NCBI RefSeq assembly: GCF_016598575.1
Contig: NZ_CP066801.1
Location: 5,064,501-5,128,500 of the forward strand
DNA from: Streptomyces sp. HSG2
GTDB lineage: Bacteria; Actinomycetota; Actinomycetes; Streptomycetales; Streptomycetaceae
Direction: 5' to 3'
Length of the DNA stretch: 64,000 nt
In this document: one piece after another, positions 42,069 through 50,525 of the stretch
How the letters are laid out: every line of letters starts with the position of its first letter
Position numbering within the stretch: the stretch's first letter is position 1
Notes under the pieces: model-generated
Told to the model about the DNA's origin: nothing
What the model saw: only the letters and a program-made list of their open reading frames with translations
Databases searched by the model: none
Position numbers and translations under genes: made by a program

Positions 42069-43532
42069 ATGGGCAACACCACTCACCGCCGCACGGTGAG
42101 CACCCGGAACAAGGCGCTCGGCGCCGTCATGGCGACCGTGGTGATCGGCGGTGCCACCCTCGTTCTGACGGGCACCGCGCAGGCCTCCGCGGTCGGCGCC
42201 ACGTACACGCGGACCAGCGCGTGGGAGGGCGGCTACGCCGGTCGGTACGTGGTCACCAACGAGACGGGCACGGCCCGGTCGGACTGGACTCTGGAGTTCG
42301 ACCTGCCGGAGGGCACGCGAATCGGCTCGCTGTGGAACGGCGAGCACACGGTCGACGGTTCCCATGTCACCGTTCGACCGGCGAGCTGGAACACGACGCT
42401 GGAGCCCGGCACCTCCGTCACGGTGGGGTTCGTCACCACCGTCGACGGCACCGCCGGCGACCCACTGTCCTGTCGCGTCGACGGCGCGGCCTGCTCCGCC
42501 GACGGCGGTTCCGAGCCTGAGCCCACCGACACCCCCACTCCGACGGACAGCGCCTCGCCTTCCCCGTCGGAGTCCGTGCCCGCCGAGCCGGCGGATCCCA
42601 CCCCGACCGACCCCACGAGCACCTCGCCCGCCCCTGGGGACACGGCTCGGTACGCCCCGTACGTCGACACCTCCCTCTACCCCGCCTACGACCTCCTCGA
42701 CACCGCCGAGCGAACGGGTGTGAAGGACTTCAATCTGGCCTTCGTCACGGCAGGCGCGGGCTGCGCCCCGCTGTGGGGCGGGGTGACCGCCCTCGAAGAC
42801 GATCATGTCGCCGCCCAGATCGACGCCCTGCGGGCGAAGGGCGGAGACGTGCGCGTCTCCTTCGGTGGAGCGGCCGGCCGGGAGCTGGCCCTCGGATGCG
42901 CGAGCGTCGACGACTTGGCGGCGGCCTACGCTCGCGTCGTGGACGCCTACGGTCTGACCAAGGTCGACTTCGACGTGGAAGGGGCCGCGTTGCCGGACAC
43001 CGCCGCCAACTCCCGTCGTGCGCGGGCCGTCGCCCGCCTTCAGCAGGACCATCCCGGCCTGGACGTCTCCTTCACCCTGCCGGCCATGCCGGAGGGTCTG
43101 ACCCCTCACGGCGTCGAACTCCTGGCGGACGCGAAGCGACAGGGCGTCCGCGTGGACGCGGTCAACATCATGGCCATGGACTACGGCCCCGCCTACGACG
43201 GCGACATGGGCGAGTACGCGATCCAGGCCGCCACGGCCACCCAGGCCCAGATCAAGGAAACGCTCGGGTTGTCGGACGCCAACGCCTGGAACACGGTCGC
43301 CGTGACGCCGATGATCGGTGTGAACGACGTGGCCGGCGAGGTCTTCACGGTCCAGGACGCCACGGAACTGGTGGAGTTCGCCCGCTCCCGCGACCTGGCG
43401 TGGCTCTCGATGTGGTCCGCCACGCGCGACAAGCAGTGCCCCGGTGGAGCCAAGCCCTACGCCGACGCCACGTGCAGCTCGATCGTCCAGGAGCCGCTGG
43501 CCTTCACCGAGGCCTTCGCCGCCTACCGCTGA
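42069..43532 (+). CDS. secreted GH18 chitinase with CBM2
   Basis: A 487-aa extracellular chitinase. A signal peptide (about residues 1-41: basic start, hydrophobic core, cleavage after TGTAQASA) precedes a family 2 carbohydrate-binding module (about 44-138), a Thr/Pro/Ser/Glu-rich linker (about 145-195) and a GH18 barrel (about 198-485). The catalytic motif is KVDFDVEG with Glu304 as proton donor. It hydrolyses chitin outside the cell. It is transcribed alone and ends in a strong hairpin; it does not appear to be part of a biosynthetic locus. Confidence 0.88.
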   Translation: MGNTTHRRTVSTRNKALGAVMATVVIGGATLVLTGTAQASAVGATYTRTSAWEGGYAGRYVVTNETGTARSDWTLEFDLPEGTRIGSLWNGEHTVDGSHVTVRPASWNTTLEPGTSVTVGFVTTVDGTAGDPLSCRVDGAACSADGGSEPEPTDTPTPTDSASPSPSESVPAEPADPTPTDPTSTSPAPGDTARYAPYVDTSLYPAYDLLDTAERTGVKDFNLAFVTAGAGCAPLWGGVTALEDDHVAAQIDALRAKGGDVRVSFGGAAGRELALGCASVDDLAAAYARVVDAYGLTKVDFDVEGAALPDTAANSRRARAVARLQQDHPGLDVSFTLPAMPEGLTPHGVELLADAKRQGVRVDAVNIMAMDYGPAYDGDMGEYAIQAATATQAQIKETLGLSDANAWNTVAVTPMIGVNDVAGEVFTVQDATELVEFARSRDLAWLSMWSATRDKQCPGGAKPYADATCSSIVQEPLAFTEAFAAYR

Positions 43533-43572
43533 GGCGCCCGCGCCGAGAGCGGGCCCGCGGCCCGTGTCGCGC

Positions 43573-43602
43573 GTCCCGGCCGGGACCTCACCCGGCCGGG
43601 AC
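43573..43602. terminator. 12-bp stem between convergent genes
   Basis: Arms GTCCCGGCCGGG (43573-43584) and CCCGGCCGGGAC (43591-43602) pair perfectly around a 6-nt loop, between the chitinase gene and the end of the N-N locus operon. A bidirectional terminator. Confidence 0.8.
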
Positions 43603-43626
43603 ACCCCACCCGCGCCCGCTCCGCGA

Positions 43627-44217
43627 TCAGGCCGGGGACGCCTCCAGCCGTCGCCTCACGCCCGGCCACTCGGCGCGCAGGACGCTGTAGAAGACCGCGT
43701 CCCGACGCCGACCTCCGGGCATGGGGTTGTAGGCGCGCAGGGTTCCCTCCTCGGTGGCGCCGATCTTGAGGAGCCCTTTGCGGGCCCGCTCGTTGAGCAC
43801 GTCCGTCTTGAACTCCACGCGCTCCGCGTCGAGTTCCTCGAAGGCGTGCCGCAGCAGCAGATACTTGGCCCAGTGGTTGACCCCCGTGCCGCGAAAGTCG
43901 CGGCCCAGCCAGGACCAGCCGATCTCCAGCCGGGCGTCGGCCTCCGCCATGTTCCCGTAGCTCATGCTGCCGGCGATCCGGCCGCGGGCCTTGTCGACGA
44001 CGACGAACACCGCCCGCCGGCCCTCGGCGGCATCGGACAGGCAGGTGTCGAAGAACGACGCGAAGTCGTCTTCGTCGGTCACCGCCGTGACGAAGTATCG
44101 CCAGATGTCGGGGTCCATCGCGACGGCTCGGACGCCCTCGCGGTCCTCCTCGGTGATCGGACGCACCTCGACGTGCTCGTTCTCCAGTGTGGTCCGTGCC
44201 TTCTCCGCCCAGGTCAT
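43627..44217 (-). CDS. GNAT acyltransferase (RimJ/RimL-like) of the hydrazine pathway
   Basis: A 196-aa GNAT protein from ATG 44217; longer in-frame starts run into the ACP gene and are not credible. The acyl-CoA loop is LGRDFRGTGVNHWAK and the C-terminus has DVLNERARKGLLKIG. It is the last gene of the operon, directly after the ACP. In the triacsin pathway a GNAT enzyme at the equivalent place adds a succinyl group to hydrazinoacetic acid; the same function is inferred here from gene order. Confidence 0.72.
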   Translation of the reverse strand: MTWAEKARTTLENEHVEVRPITEEDREGVRAVAMDPDIWRYFVTAVTDEDDFASFFDTCLSDAAEGRRAVFVVVDKARGRIAGSMSYGNMAEADARLEIGWSWLGRDFRGTGVNHWAKYLLLRHAFEELDAERVEFKTDVLNERARKGLLKIGATEEGTLRAYNPMPGGRRRDAVFYSVLRAEWPGVRRRLEASPA

Positions 44218-44221
44218 GGCG

Positions 44222-44494
44222 TCAGTGTCCCACCGCGTCCGCGTCCGCGTGTCGGGCGAGGGCGTCGACGACGTCCCGCAGCGTGCGCATCCCGGCCAGG
44301 TCGTCCTCGGTGAAGTGGCCCAGATCGACCTTGGCCCGTTCACACAACTCCGTGAGGAACAAAACCTTGTTGAGGGAGGTCAGCGCGTACCGCCCGACCA
44401 TGTCGGCGTCGAGGTCGAGCGCGGTGGGCTCCACCGGGTACGTCAGTACGGCGGAGAACTGCTCACGGGCGGTGGTCTCCAGCTCAGGGGGCAT
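44222..44494 (-). CDS. acyl carrier protein (hydrazine pathway)
   Basis: A 90-aa carrier protein from ATG 44494 (GAGGAGGG upstream), overlapping the AMP-ligase gene by 11 nt. The pantetheine site reads YALTSLNKV, so Thr replaces the usual Asp before Ser. It should carry the acylated hydrazinoacetate unit activated by the neighbouring ligase. Confidence 0.78.
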   Translation of the reverse strand: MPPELETTAREQFSAVLTYPVEPTALDLDADMVGRYALTSLNKVLFLTELCERAKVDLGHFTEDDLAGMRTLRDVVDALARHADADAVGH

Positions 44495-46001
44495 GGATTC
44501 CCTCCTCGGGGTCGTGGACGGCGGTGTGGTGGGCGGCGAGGATGTCCCGCCGCTTCGGCTTGTACTGAGAGGTGAGCAGTCCGTTGGCGATGCCGAACGG
44601 CTCGTCGGCGAGGACCACCCGGCTGATCCGCTCGTCGGGCGAGAGGGCGGCGTTGGCGAGGGCGAGCCGCGCCGCGACCGCCTCCCGGTCGGCGGGAAGC
44701 CGCGCCGGCGAGACCACGGCGACCAGTTCGGTCTGGCCGGGGCAGAACAGTACGCATTCGGCGATCGCGGGATCGGCCTTCAGCCGCTCCTCGATGGGTC
44801 GGACGACGATCTTCTTGCCGTTGTCGAGCACGATCACGTCGTCGGCCCGGCCCCGGATGAACAGATAGCCGTCCTCGTCGAGGTGGCCGAGGTCACCGGT
44901 GCGAACCGTGCCGTCCGAGGCGAAGACCTTCTCGGAGGCGCCTGGCGGTGAGAAGGCGTAGGCGACGTTGACGGGATGCTCGCTGCGGACGTGGACGACG
45001 CCTTCGTCGTCGATCAGCACCTCCTTGCCGCGCAGCACCCGGCCCACACTGCCCTCGCGGTGGGCCTTCGGGTGGTTCTTGGCCACGATGCAGGTCTCGT
45101 TGAGTCCGTAGCCCTCGAAGATCGGGAGACCGGCGTCCTCGAAGAACCTCAGTGTCGAGGGGGCGGCGGGAGCCGAACCGGTCCACAGGTAGCGGATCCG
45201 GTCGCCGAACACTCCTCGCGCGGCCTCCTCCAGGGTCGGTGCGGCCCGCCGGCCGGCCTCGATCCTGCGCCGGGCGGTCTCGTAGAAGGCGGGTACCCCC
45301 ATCACCACGGTCGGTCGGGTCCTGCGCAACGCCGCGAAGGCCGCCTCGTAGGTGCTCACCGTGACGTCGTGGCCGTGCAGCAGCGCCGAGTAGATCCAGT
45401 AGCGCTGCTGGAGCAGGGAGAGGGGGAGGAAGACGAACAGGTCGTCACCCGGCCCGTGCTCGAAGATCTCCTGAACCGCCTTGAGCGAGCTGTCGATGCT
45501 GCCCGCGGTGGCACCCAGTCCCTTGGGCTCGCCGGTGCTGCCCGAGGTGAACTTGATCGTCGTCACGTCCAGTGGACCCCATTCCACCGGCGGCGGCTCC
45601 GGCACGTCGTCCAGATCGCTCCGCCCGGCCGCTTCCGCCACGTCGGTCAGCGGCACCACGCCAGGGGCGTCCGAGGGGCGGTCGGTGAACAGCAGGGTCA
45701 GCCCGTACCGGGCCAGCAGCGCGGAGTTGGGCAGGAACTTGCCCGGTTCCAGGCCGGCGGTCTCCGCCTTCAGACGTAGTGCCGCGAGGTCCAACAGCAC
45801 CCACTCGGGGCCGTTGGCGGCGAGGATGCCGATCCGGTCGCCGGCCCGCACGCCCAGACTCCACAGCCAGCGCGCCACCCGCCCCGATTGCCGGTGGAGC
45901 TCGGCCAGTTCGAGGGTCCTGGTGCCCTGGAGGCCCGCGAAGGAGGCGCGTCCCGCGGTCGGGGCGGTGGAGACGATCCGGCCGAGGGTCTCCCGTGTCA
46001 T
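44484..46001 (-). CDS. AMP-dependent acyl ligase (hydrazine pathway)
   Basis: A 505-aa ANL-superfamily ligase. Motifs: IKFTSGSTGEPKGLGA (A3), FEGYGLNETCIV (A5), VRTGDLGHLDEDGYLFIRGR (A7/A8) and the C-terminal Lys region in SQYKPKRRDI. ATG 46001 overlaps the stop of the cupin-MetRS gene (ATGA), and its own end overlaps the ACP gene, so it most likely loads that ACP. In the triacsin model the ligase next to the ACP loads succinylated hydrazinoacetate; this assignment is by gene order. Confidence 0.78.
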   Translation of the reverse strand: MTRETLGRIVSTAPTAGRASFAGLQGTRTLELAELHRQSGRVARWLWSLGVRAGDRIGILAANGPEWVLLDLAALRLKAETAGLEPGKFLPNSALLARYGLTLLFTDRPSDAPGVVPLTDVAEAAGRSDLDDVPEPPPVEWGPLDVTTIKFTSGSTGEPKGLGATAGSIDSSLKAVQEIFEHGPGDDLFVFLPLSLLQQRYWIYSALLHGHDVTVSTYEAAFAALRRTRPTVVMGVPAFYETARRRIEAGRRAAPTLEEAARGVFGDRIRYLWTGSAPAAPSTLRFFEDAGLPIFEGYGLNETCIVAKNHPKAHREGSVGRVLRGKEVLIDDEGVVHVRSEHPVNVAYAFSPPGASEKVFASDGTVRTGDLGHLDEDGYLFIRGRADDVIVLDNGKKIVVRPIEERLKADPAIAECVLFCPGQTELVAVVSPARLPADREAVAARLALANAALSPDERISRVVLADEPFGIANGLLTSQYKPKRRDILAAHHTAVHDPEEGIHAP

Positions 46002-48097
46002 CGCGTCACCCCCGCCACCGGGTCCGAACCGGATCGCCCGGTCGGGGTCGCTTGGGTTCGCTCCTTCCCCTCGGCCCCGTGCTTCCCGGCGGCGTCCGGA
46101 CGCCGGGTGTCCCGGGGCGCGGGGACGGGAGTGAAGAACACCGCGTCGGCCAGGGTGATCGCGCTGCCGGGTGGGACGAGCTCCACCGTGCGCGGCCACG
46201 CGGTCGGTTCCGGTACGTCCAGGGTGGCCGCCAGGCGGCCGGCGAACCGGGGCATCAGTGGCGTCGCGACGTCGGCGAGCAGCCGTGCCGCGGCCAGTTC
46301 CAGCGCCACCGCCGTGCGCGCCTCGTCCCTTCGGTCGGGGTTCGTCGTGGTGGGTGACTCCCGCCGGGAGAAGCGCACCGCGTCCTCGACCAGCCGCTCC
46401 AACGCGGCGGCGGCGTCGCGCAGACTGAAGCCGTCCGCTCGCAGCGCGCCGGTCACCGTCTCCAGATCTGTGCCGAGTCGGGCCAGGAAGGCCCAGTGCT
46501 CCGGTTTCCAGATCCCCGCGTCCGGCGCCACTCCGCCGTGGTGATCGGCGATCCGTGTGCCGAGGTCGTTCAGCCACCGTTGCCATGTGCCGATGAGCGT
46601 GTCCTCCAGCGCCGCGGTGAACTCCGCACGACGGAAGTCGGTGCGCTCACCCTCCGGGCGTGTGCGGCCGAGGAAGTAGCGCACGGCGTCGACGGTGTCC
46701 TCGCCGAGGATCTCCTTGCCCCAGATGGCGTGCCGCCGGCTGGTGGAGAACTTCTCGCCCTCCAACAGGTAGAACTCGTTGACGTGATAGTCGATGTCGG
46801 GTGTCCAGTCCGGGTGGGCCAGGCCGTACAGGACCGGGTAGAGCACCGAGTGGTAAAAGCTGTTGTCGTAGCCGAAGAAGTGGACGATCTTCCACTCCCC
46901 GTCCGGGGCGGCGGCCTTCCACCCCCGGTGCAGCCGGGTGCCCAGGACCTCGATCCCGTGCAGGAAGCCGTACGACATCTCGGGCCAGACCCAGATCACC
47001 TGCCCGTCCAGATCGGTCTCCGCCGGGGGCACGCCCCATTCCGCGGGGTGCGTCAGGGGGATGTCCAGCGAGGCGCGGGAGAACAGCCGGTCGCTCAGCT
47101 CCCGCAGTCGGGCGGGGACCCGGCCGAGGTCGTGGTGGGCTGCCACCTCCTCGCGGAATCGGTGCAGGGGCAGTTCCCTGCGGGCCAGCGGCGCGCGGCG
47201 CGGCAGGGCTTCGGAGCGGGCGGAGCGGGGGTCGACGAGGTCCACCACCGTGTTGGGCTCGCCGCATTCCTCGCAGATGTTGCCGCTCGTCCCCGAGCCG
47301 CAGCCCGGGCAGCCGCCGCGGACGTCCACTTCGTGGAGGTATCCGCCGTCGACGCCGTCGAAGAGGGCCTCGCGTTCGGTGACCGGTGCCAGCCCGGAGG
47401 CGACCACCCGGGAGAAGAAGTCCCGCAGCCCCCGCCGGTAGCCCTCTTCCGCGCCGGTGACCGTGTACTGGTCCGGGACGATGTCCATCAGGGCCAGCGT
47501 GTCGCGGATCTCCTCGCTGTGCCGCGCGGCGGTCTCGGCCGGTTCGCGACCCTCCCGGCGGGCCGCGCCCACGACGTAGCTCTGGTAGTCGTCGCTGCCT
47601 GTCAGATGCCAGGCCTCGGTGCCGTTCAGCCGCTGGAAGCGGACGAAGGCGTCGGCTCCCAGATAGGGGCCGGACAGGTGGCCCAGGTGCAGGTCGCCGT
47701 TGGGTGTGGGAGGGGTGGAGAAGACGAAGACCGGGCGTTCGCCGAACCCCGTCCGCTCCGGTTCGCCGGCGGACCTCATGGCCCGCTCCGGATCGCGCCA
47801 GTACTGCGTAAGGAAGACCAGGTCGGTGTCGCCGGTGTTCTTCAGCACATGCGACTCGAACGGTTCGAACAGGGCCAGTGTGCCGGGCCGGGCCGGGTGG
47901 CGTCGGCCGTCCACGACGAATTCGCCCCGCCCGGCGACGACGACGAAGAACTCGGTCTCGTCGTGTTGGTGCGAGGTCGACGCGCCGCCCGGTAGGACTC
48001 GCCCCCAGCCGGCGCCTGTGCCGAGCCCCTCCACCTCGCTCATGTGGATGCCGAAGGCGGGCTCCAGGATCCGCGGATCGTATGTACTGATGATCAT
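45998..48097 (-). CDS. cupin-MetRS-like hydrazine synthetase (Spb40 type)
   Basis: A 699-aa fusion. Residues about 15-110 are a cupin with the metal motif HQHDETE and a later His (FESHVLKN). Residues about 125-690 are a class I aminoacyl-tRNA synthetase fold of the MetRS type: HIGH-like HLGH in PNGDLHLGHLSG, zinc-knuckle CPGC...CEEC, and KMSKS-like EKFSTSRR. In s56-p1 biosynthesis the homologue Spb40 joins N6-hydroxylysine and glycine through an N-N bond. The gene overlaps its oxidase partner (ATGA, 48094-48097) and the hydroxylase lies just upstream, giving the complete three-gene cassette. Confidence 0.9.
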   Translation of the reverse strand: MIISTYDPRILEPAFGIHMSEVEGLGTGAGWGRVLPGGASTSHQHDETEFFVVVAGRGEFVVDGRRHPARPGTLALFEPFESHVLKNTGDTDLVFLTQYWRDPERAMRSAGEPERTGFGERPVFVFSTPPTPNGDLHLGHLSGPYLGADAFVRFQRLNGTEAWHLTGSDDYQSYVVGAARREGREPAETAARHSEEIRDTLALMDIVPDQYTVTGAEEGYRRGLRDFFSRVVASGLAPVTEREALFDGVDGGYLHEVDVRGGCPGCGSGTSGNICEECGEPNTVVDLVDPRSARSEALPRRAPLARRELPLHRFREEVAAHHDLGRVPARLRELSDRLFSRASLDIPLTHPAEWGVPPAETDLDGQVIWVWPEMSYGFLHGIEVLGTRLHRGWKAAAPDGEWKIVHFFGYDNSFYHSVLYPVLYGLAHPDWTPDIDYHVNEFYLLEGEKFSTSRRHAIWGKEILGEDTVDAVRYFLGRTRPEGERTDFRRAEFTAALEDTLIGTWQRWLNDLGTRIADHHGGVAPDAGIWKPEHWAFLARLGTDLETVTGALRADGFSLRDAAAALERLVEDAVRFSRRESPTTTNPDRRDEARTAVALELAAARLLADVATPLMPRFAGRLAATLDVPEPTAWPRTVELVPPGSAITLADAVFFTPVPAPRDTRRPDAAGKHGAEGKERTQATPTGRSGSDPVAGVTR

Positions 48098-49176
48098 TTC
48101 TCGTCCTTCCGATTCGTGCCCGACGAGCGGTGCGCGTGGAGCAGGCGGACGGCCCGCCGCGCCACCGCCGGGCCGAGCCGGTACCCCGAGCCGCTCGCCG
48201 CGCCCGCGAACACGACTCGTCCGTCGTCGGTGACGGCCCGCACCATCGGGGCGCCCTCGGGCGCGTAGGCGTCGCAGAAGACCCGGCCCGACGCACAGCG
48301 ATCGGCCCGGCCGGGCGCGTACCGTCGCAGCAGCGCGCGGGCCTGCGCCAGGTGCGTCGGGGTGAGCCCGGGGTCGACGGTGTCGGGGTCCACGTCCCAC
48401 TCCGGGCAGGTGTAGCTGAACAACCAGTGCCCTCGCTCCCGATACGGGAGCAGGAAGGCGTCCTCCTCCTGGAAGACCACGACTGCGTCCTCCGTGGTGG
48501 GCGGGTCCTCGATGTGCAGGGCCACCACCTTCTTCACCCGTGCCCCCAGCGGCTCCACCAGATGCCGCCACGCCTCGGCGGCGATCCAGGGGCCCGGCGC
48601 CAGGACCACTCGCTCCGCGGCGAGCACCGCGCCCGTGCCCAGCGCCAATCGGACCCCGTCCGAACCGGACTCGATCTTCGTCACCGCGACGCCCTCCAGG
48701 AACTCCGCACGCGGTCGGAGCCGGGCGGCGAGCGCCCGGGTCAGGGCGGGGACGTCTGCGTAGTGGCAACCGTCGCCGGTCCACGCGGACGCGCCCGGTG
48801 GCAGGGTGATGCCGTCCGGGAGCGAACGGGCGGGCCGTAGACGGGCCTCCGGGAGGTACTCCCGTCGGAGCCTCTCCTCTCGGGCACCGGGTGCCACGAC
48901 CGTCATGCCGAGCGGGTGGATCGGCAGACCGGGTCGCGTCGCGGCCAGCCGCGCCCAGTACCGTTGGCTCTCCGCGGCCAACTCCCGCACCTCGGCGGTC
49001 GCTCCACGCGGGAAGTGCAACCCGGCCGACCGACGACTCGCGCCCCCGGACACCAGGTCCCGGTCGACGATCGTCACCCGGGCTCCGGGGTCCAGGGCCA
49101 GCGACTCCCGCGCGATCAGACAGCCCAGGATGCCGGCCCCCACCACCACCGTCCCCCGCGACTCGGCGGGCGTCAC
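48094..49176 (-). CDS. DAO-family FAD oxidase releasing hydrazinoacetate (Spb39 type)
   Basis: A 360-aa glycine/D-amino-acid-oxidase-like flavoprotein starting at GTG 49176 (GGGAGG upstream, GTGA overlap with the hydroxylase gene). FAD motifs: VVVGAGILGCLIARESL, then VDRDLVSGGASRRSAG, and the C-terminal GAASGSGYRLGPAV. In the hydrazine cassette this oxidase cleaves the lysine-glycine hydrazine at the lysine carbon, releasing hydrazinoacetic acid and 2-aminoadipate 6-semialdehyde (pathway knowledge, from memory). That by-product links it to the saccharopine genes upstream. Confidence 0.8.
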   Translation of the reverse strand: MTPAESRGTVVVGAGILGCLIARESLALDPGARVTIVDRDLVSGGASRRSAGLHFPRGATAEVRELAAESQRYWARLAATRPGLPIHPLGMTVVAPGAREERLRREYLPEARLRPARSLPDGITLPPGASAWTGDGCHYADVPALTRALAARLRPRAEFLEGVAVTKIESGSDGVRLALGTGAVLAAERVVLAPGPWIAAEAWRHLVEPLGARVKKVVALHIEDPPTTEDAVVVFQEEDAFLLPYRERGHWLFSYTCPEWDVDPDTVDPGLTPTHLAQARALLRRYAPGRADRCASGRVFCDAYAPEGAPMVRAVTDDGRVVFAGAASGSGYRLGPAVARRAVRLLHAHRSSGTNRKDEK

Positions 49177-50480
49177 GAGGTCCTCCCCGCGCGCGGTTTG
49201 CTCGACCACTCCACGAACGACGGCAGCGGCTCGTCGCTCGCCACCCTACCAAGCCGGTCCGCGATCCGTCGGCTGCGCCAGGCATTCAGGCTCAGGTTGG
49301 GATCGGCGAGGCCCCGCTGTCCCCGGCTGGCGTTCTGAACGAACACCCGCCGGTCCTCCGGACCGTCCCAGTGCACCGCGTAGTCCTCGTCGATGCGCAA
49401 CTCCTCCCCCTCACGCTCCAGTCTGTGGGCGATCGGAGACAGGAAGTCCATCCGGGTCGGCCGGAAACCCGTCGCCCAGATCACCGCGTCCGCCTCGAAC
49501 ACCTCGGTGGACTCGGGCCGGTCGTTGTGACGGGACGCCACCTGCCAGCCCCCGTACACCCCGCCCGCGACCTCGGTCACCTCGCGGTTGGGGTAGAGCC
49601 CCACCAGGTCGACGTTCCGGTCGACGAACCGGTGCAGGTAGACCCGCTGGTAGATGTCCCTGAGCGTGCTCTCCGAGATGCCGTCGCTGGACAGGAGGTT
49701 CCGCTGGTTGAAGCCGTGCCGCGCCTCCCGGGCGAGACCGAAGAAGTAGTCCGAGTACGACGGCATGTAGTAGTCGTTGGTGAACGGCGAGTCGTCGATC
49801 GGGAAGTAGTTACCGCGCCGCGACACCCACGACACCCGCCGCGGCAGGGCATCGCCCTGGCGGGATATCAGGTCCAGGAAGACCTCCGCCCCGGACTGCC
49901 CGCCGCCGATCACCACGACCCGTCGGCCGCCCAGGTCGCGACCCGTCTCCCGATGGTCGCTCACATGGAACTGCGTCGGACCGATATCGGCGTAGTCCGG
50001 CACCCACGGGCGGCTGCCGACGCCCACCACCACGTTGTCCGCGGTCACCGTTCGCCGGTCGGTGCGGACCGTGAACACCTCGTCGAAGGAAACCTCGTGG
50101 ACGGTCTCGCCGAACACGACGTTCCGGTTGGAACGACACGCCCACGCGAGATAGTTGCGGAACTCCGCCCGGGGGACGGCGTCGAACCGCGCGTTGAGGA
50201 AGTGGTACAGCCGGCCCTCGTCGTGGAGGTAGGACAGGAACGAGAAGGGGTTGCGCGGATCGGCCAGGGTCACCAGGTCCTTGAACAGCGAGACCTGGAG
50301 GGTGTTCCCGGGCAGTTGCTGCCCGTCGTGCCAGCTGAAGGACTCCTTGCGATCCAGGAACAGGCTCGTGACGTCGGGACGGTCGTGCAGCAACGACGCC
50401 AGGCTCAGGTTCGCCGGTCCCACACCGACTCCCAGGCAGCGGTAGTGCCCCGCTCCGGAACGTGTTGGCTCTTGCACCAT
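49173..50480 (-). CDS. L-lysine N6-monooxygenase (Spb38 type)
   Basis: A 435-aa flavin N-hydroxylase of the SidA/IucD family, from ATG 50480 with AAGGAG 9 nt upstream. FAD loop GVGVGPANLSLA, NADPH loop VVVIGGGQSGAEVFLD and the late ATGFRPT motif are all present. It makes N6-hydroxylysine, the first substrate of the cupin-MetRS enzyme. Ornithine N5-hydroxylation for a siderophore is the alternative, but no siderophore synthetase is nearby and the two partner genes of the hydrazine cassette follow at once. Confidence 0.88.
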   Translation of the reverse strand: MVQEPTRSGAGHYRCLGVGVGPANLSLASLLHDRPDVTSLFLDRKESFSWHDGQQLPGNTLQVSLFKDLVTLADPRNPFSFLSYLHDEGRLYHFLNARFDAVPRAEFRNYLAWACRSNRNVVFGETVHEVSFDEVFTVRTDRRTVTADNVVVGVGSRPWVPDYADIGPTQFHVSDHRETGRDLGGRRVVVIGGGQSGAEVFLDLISRQGDALPRRVSWVSRRGNYFPIDDSPFTNDYYMPSYSDYFFGLAREARHGFNQRNLLSSDGISESTLRDIYQRVYLHRFVDRNVDLVGLYPNREVTEVAGGVYGGWQVASRHNDRPESTEVFEADAVIWATGFRPTRMDFLSPIAHRLEREGEELRIDEDYAVHWDGPEDRRVFVQNASRGQRGLADPNLSLNAWRSRRIADRLGRVASDEPLPSFVEWSSKPRAGRTS

Positions 50481-50525
50481 GTCGGACTTCTCCTTAGGGG
50501 CGGCTCGCCGCGCTCGACGAGAGGG

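Noticed and set aside
45998..48097. Housekeeping or drug-resistant methionyl-tRNA synthetase
   Set aside because: The N-terminal cupin fusion and linkage to the hydroxylase and oxidase match hydrazine synthetase instead.
45998..49285. Apparent 1095-aa protein extending the cupin-MetRS gene upstream
   Set aside because: The extension overlaps the whole DAO-like oxidase gene in another frame; ATG 48097 has GGAAGGA and gives a standard cupin start.
49173..50480. Siderophore biosynthesis gene (ornithine or lysine hydroxylase)
   Set aside because: No NRPS, IucA/C-type synthetase or siderophore transporter is nearby, while both partners of the hydrazine cassette are directly linked.
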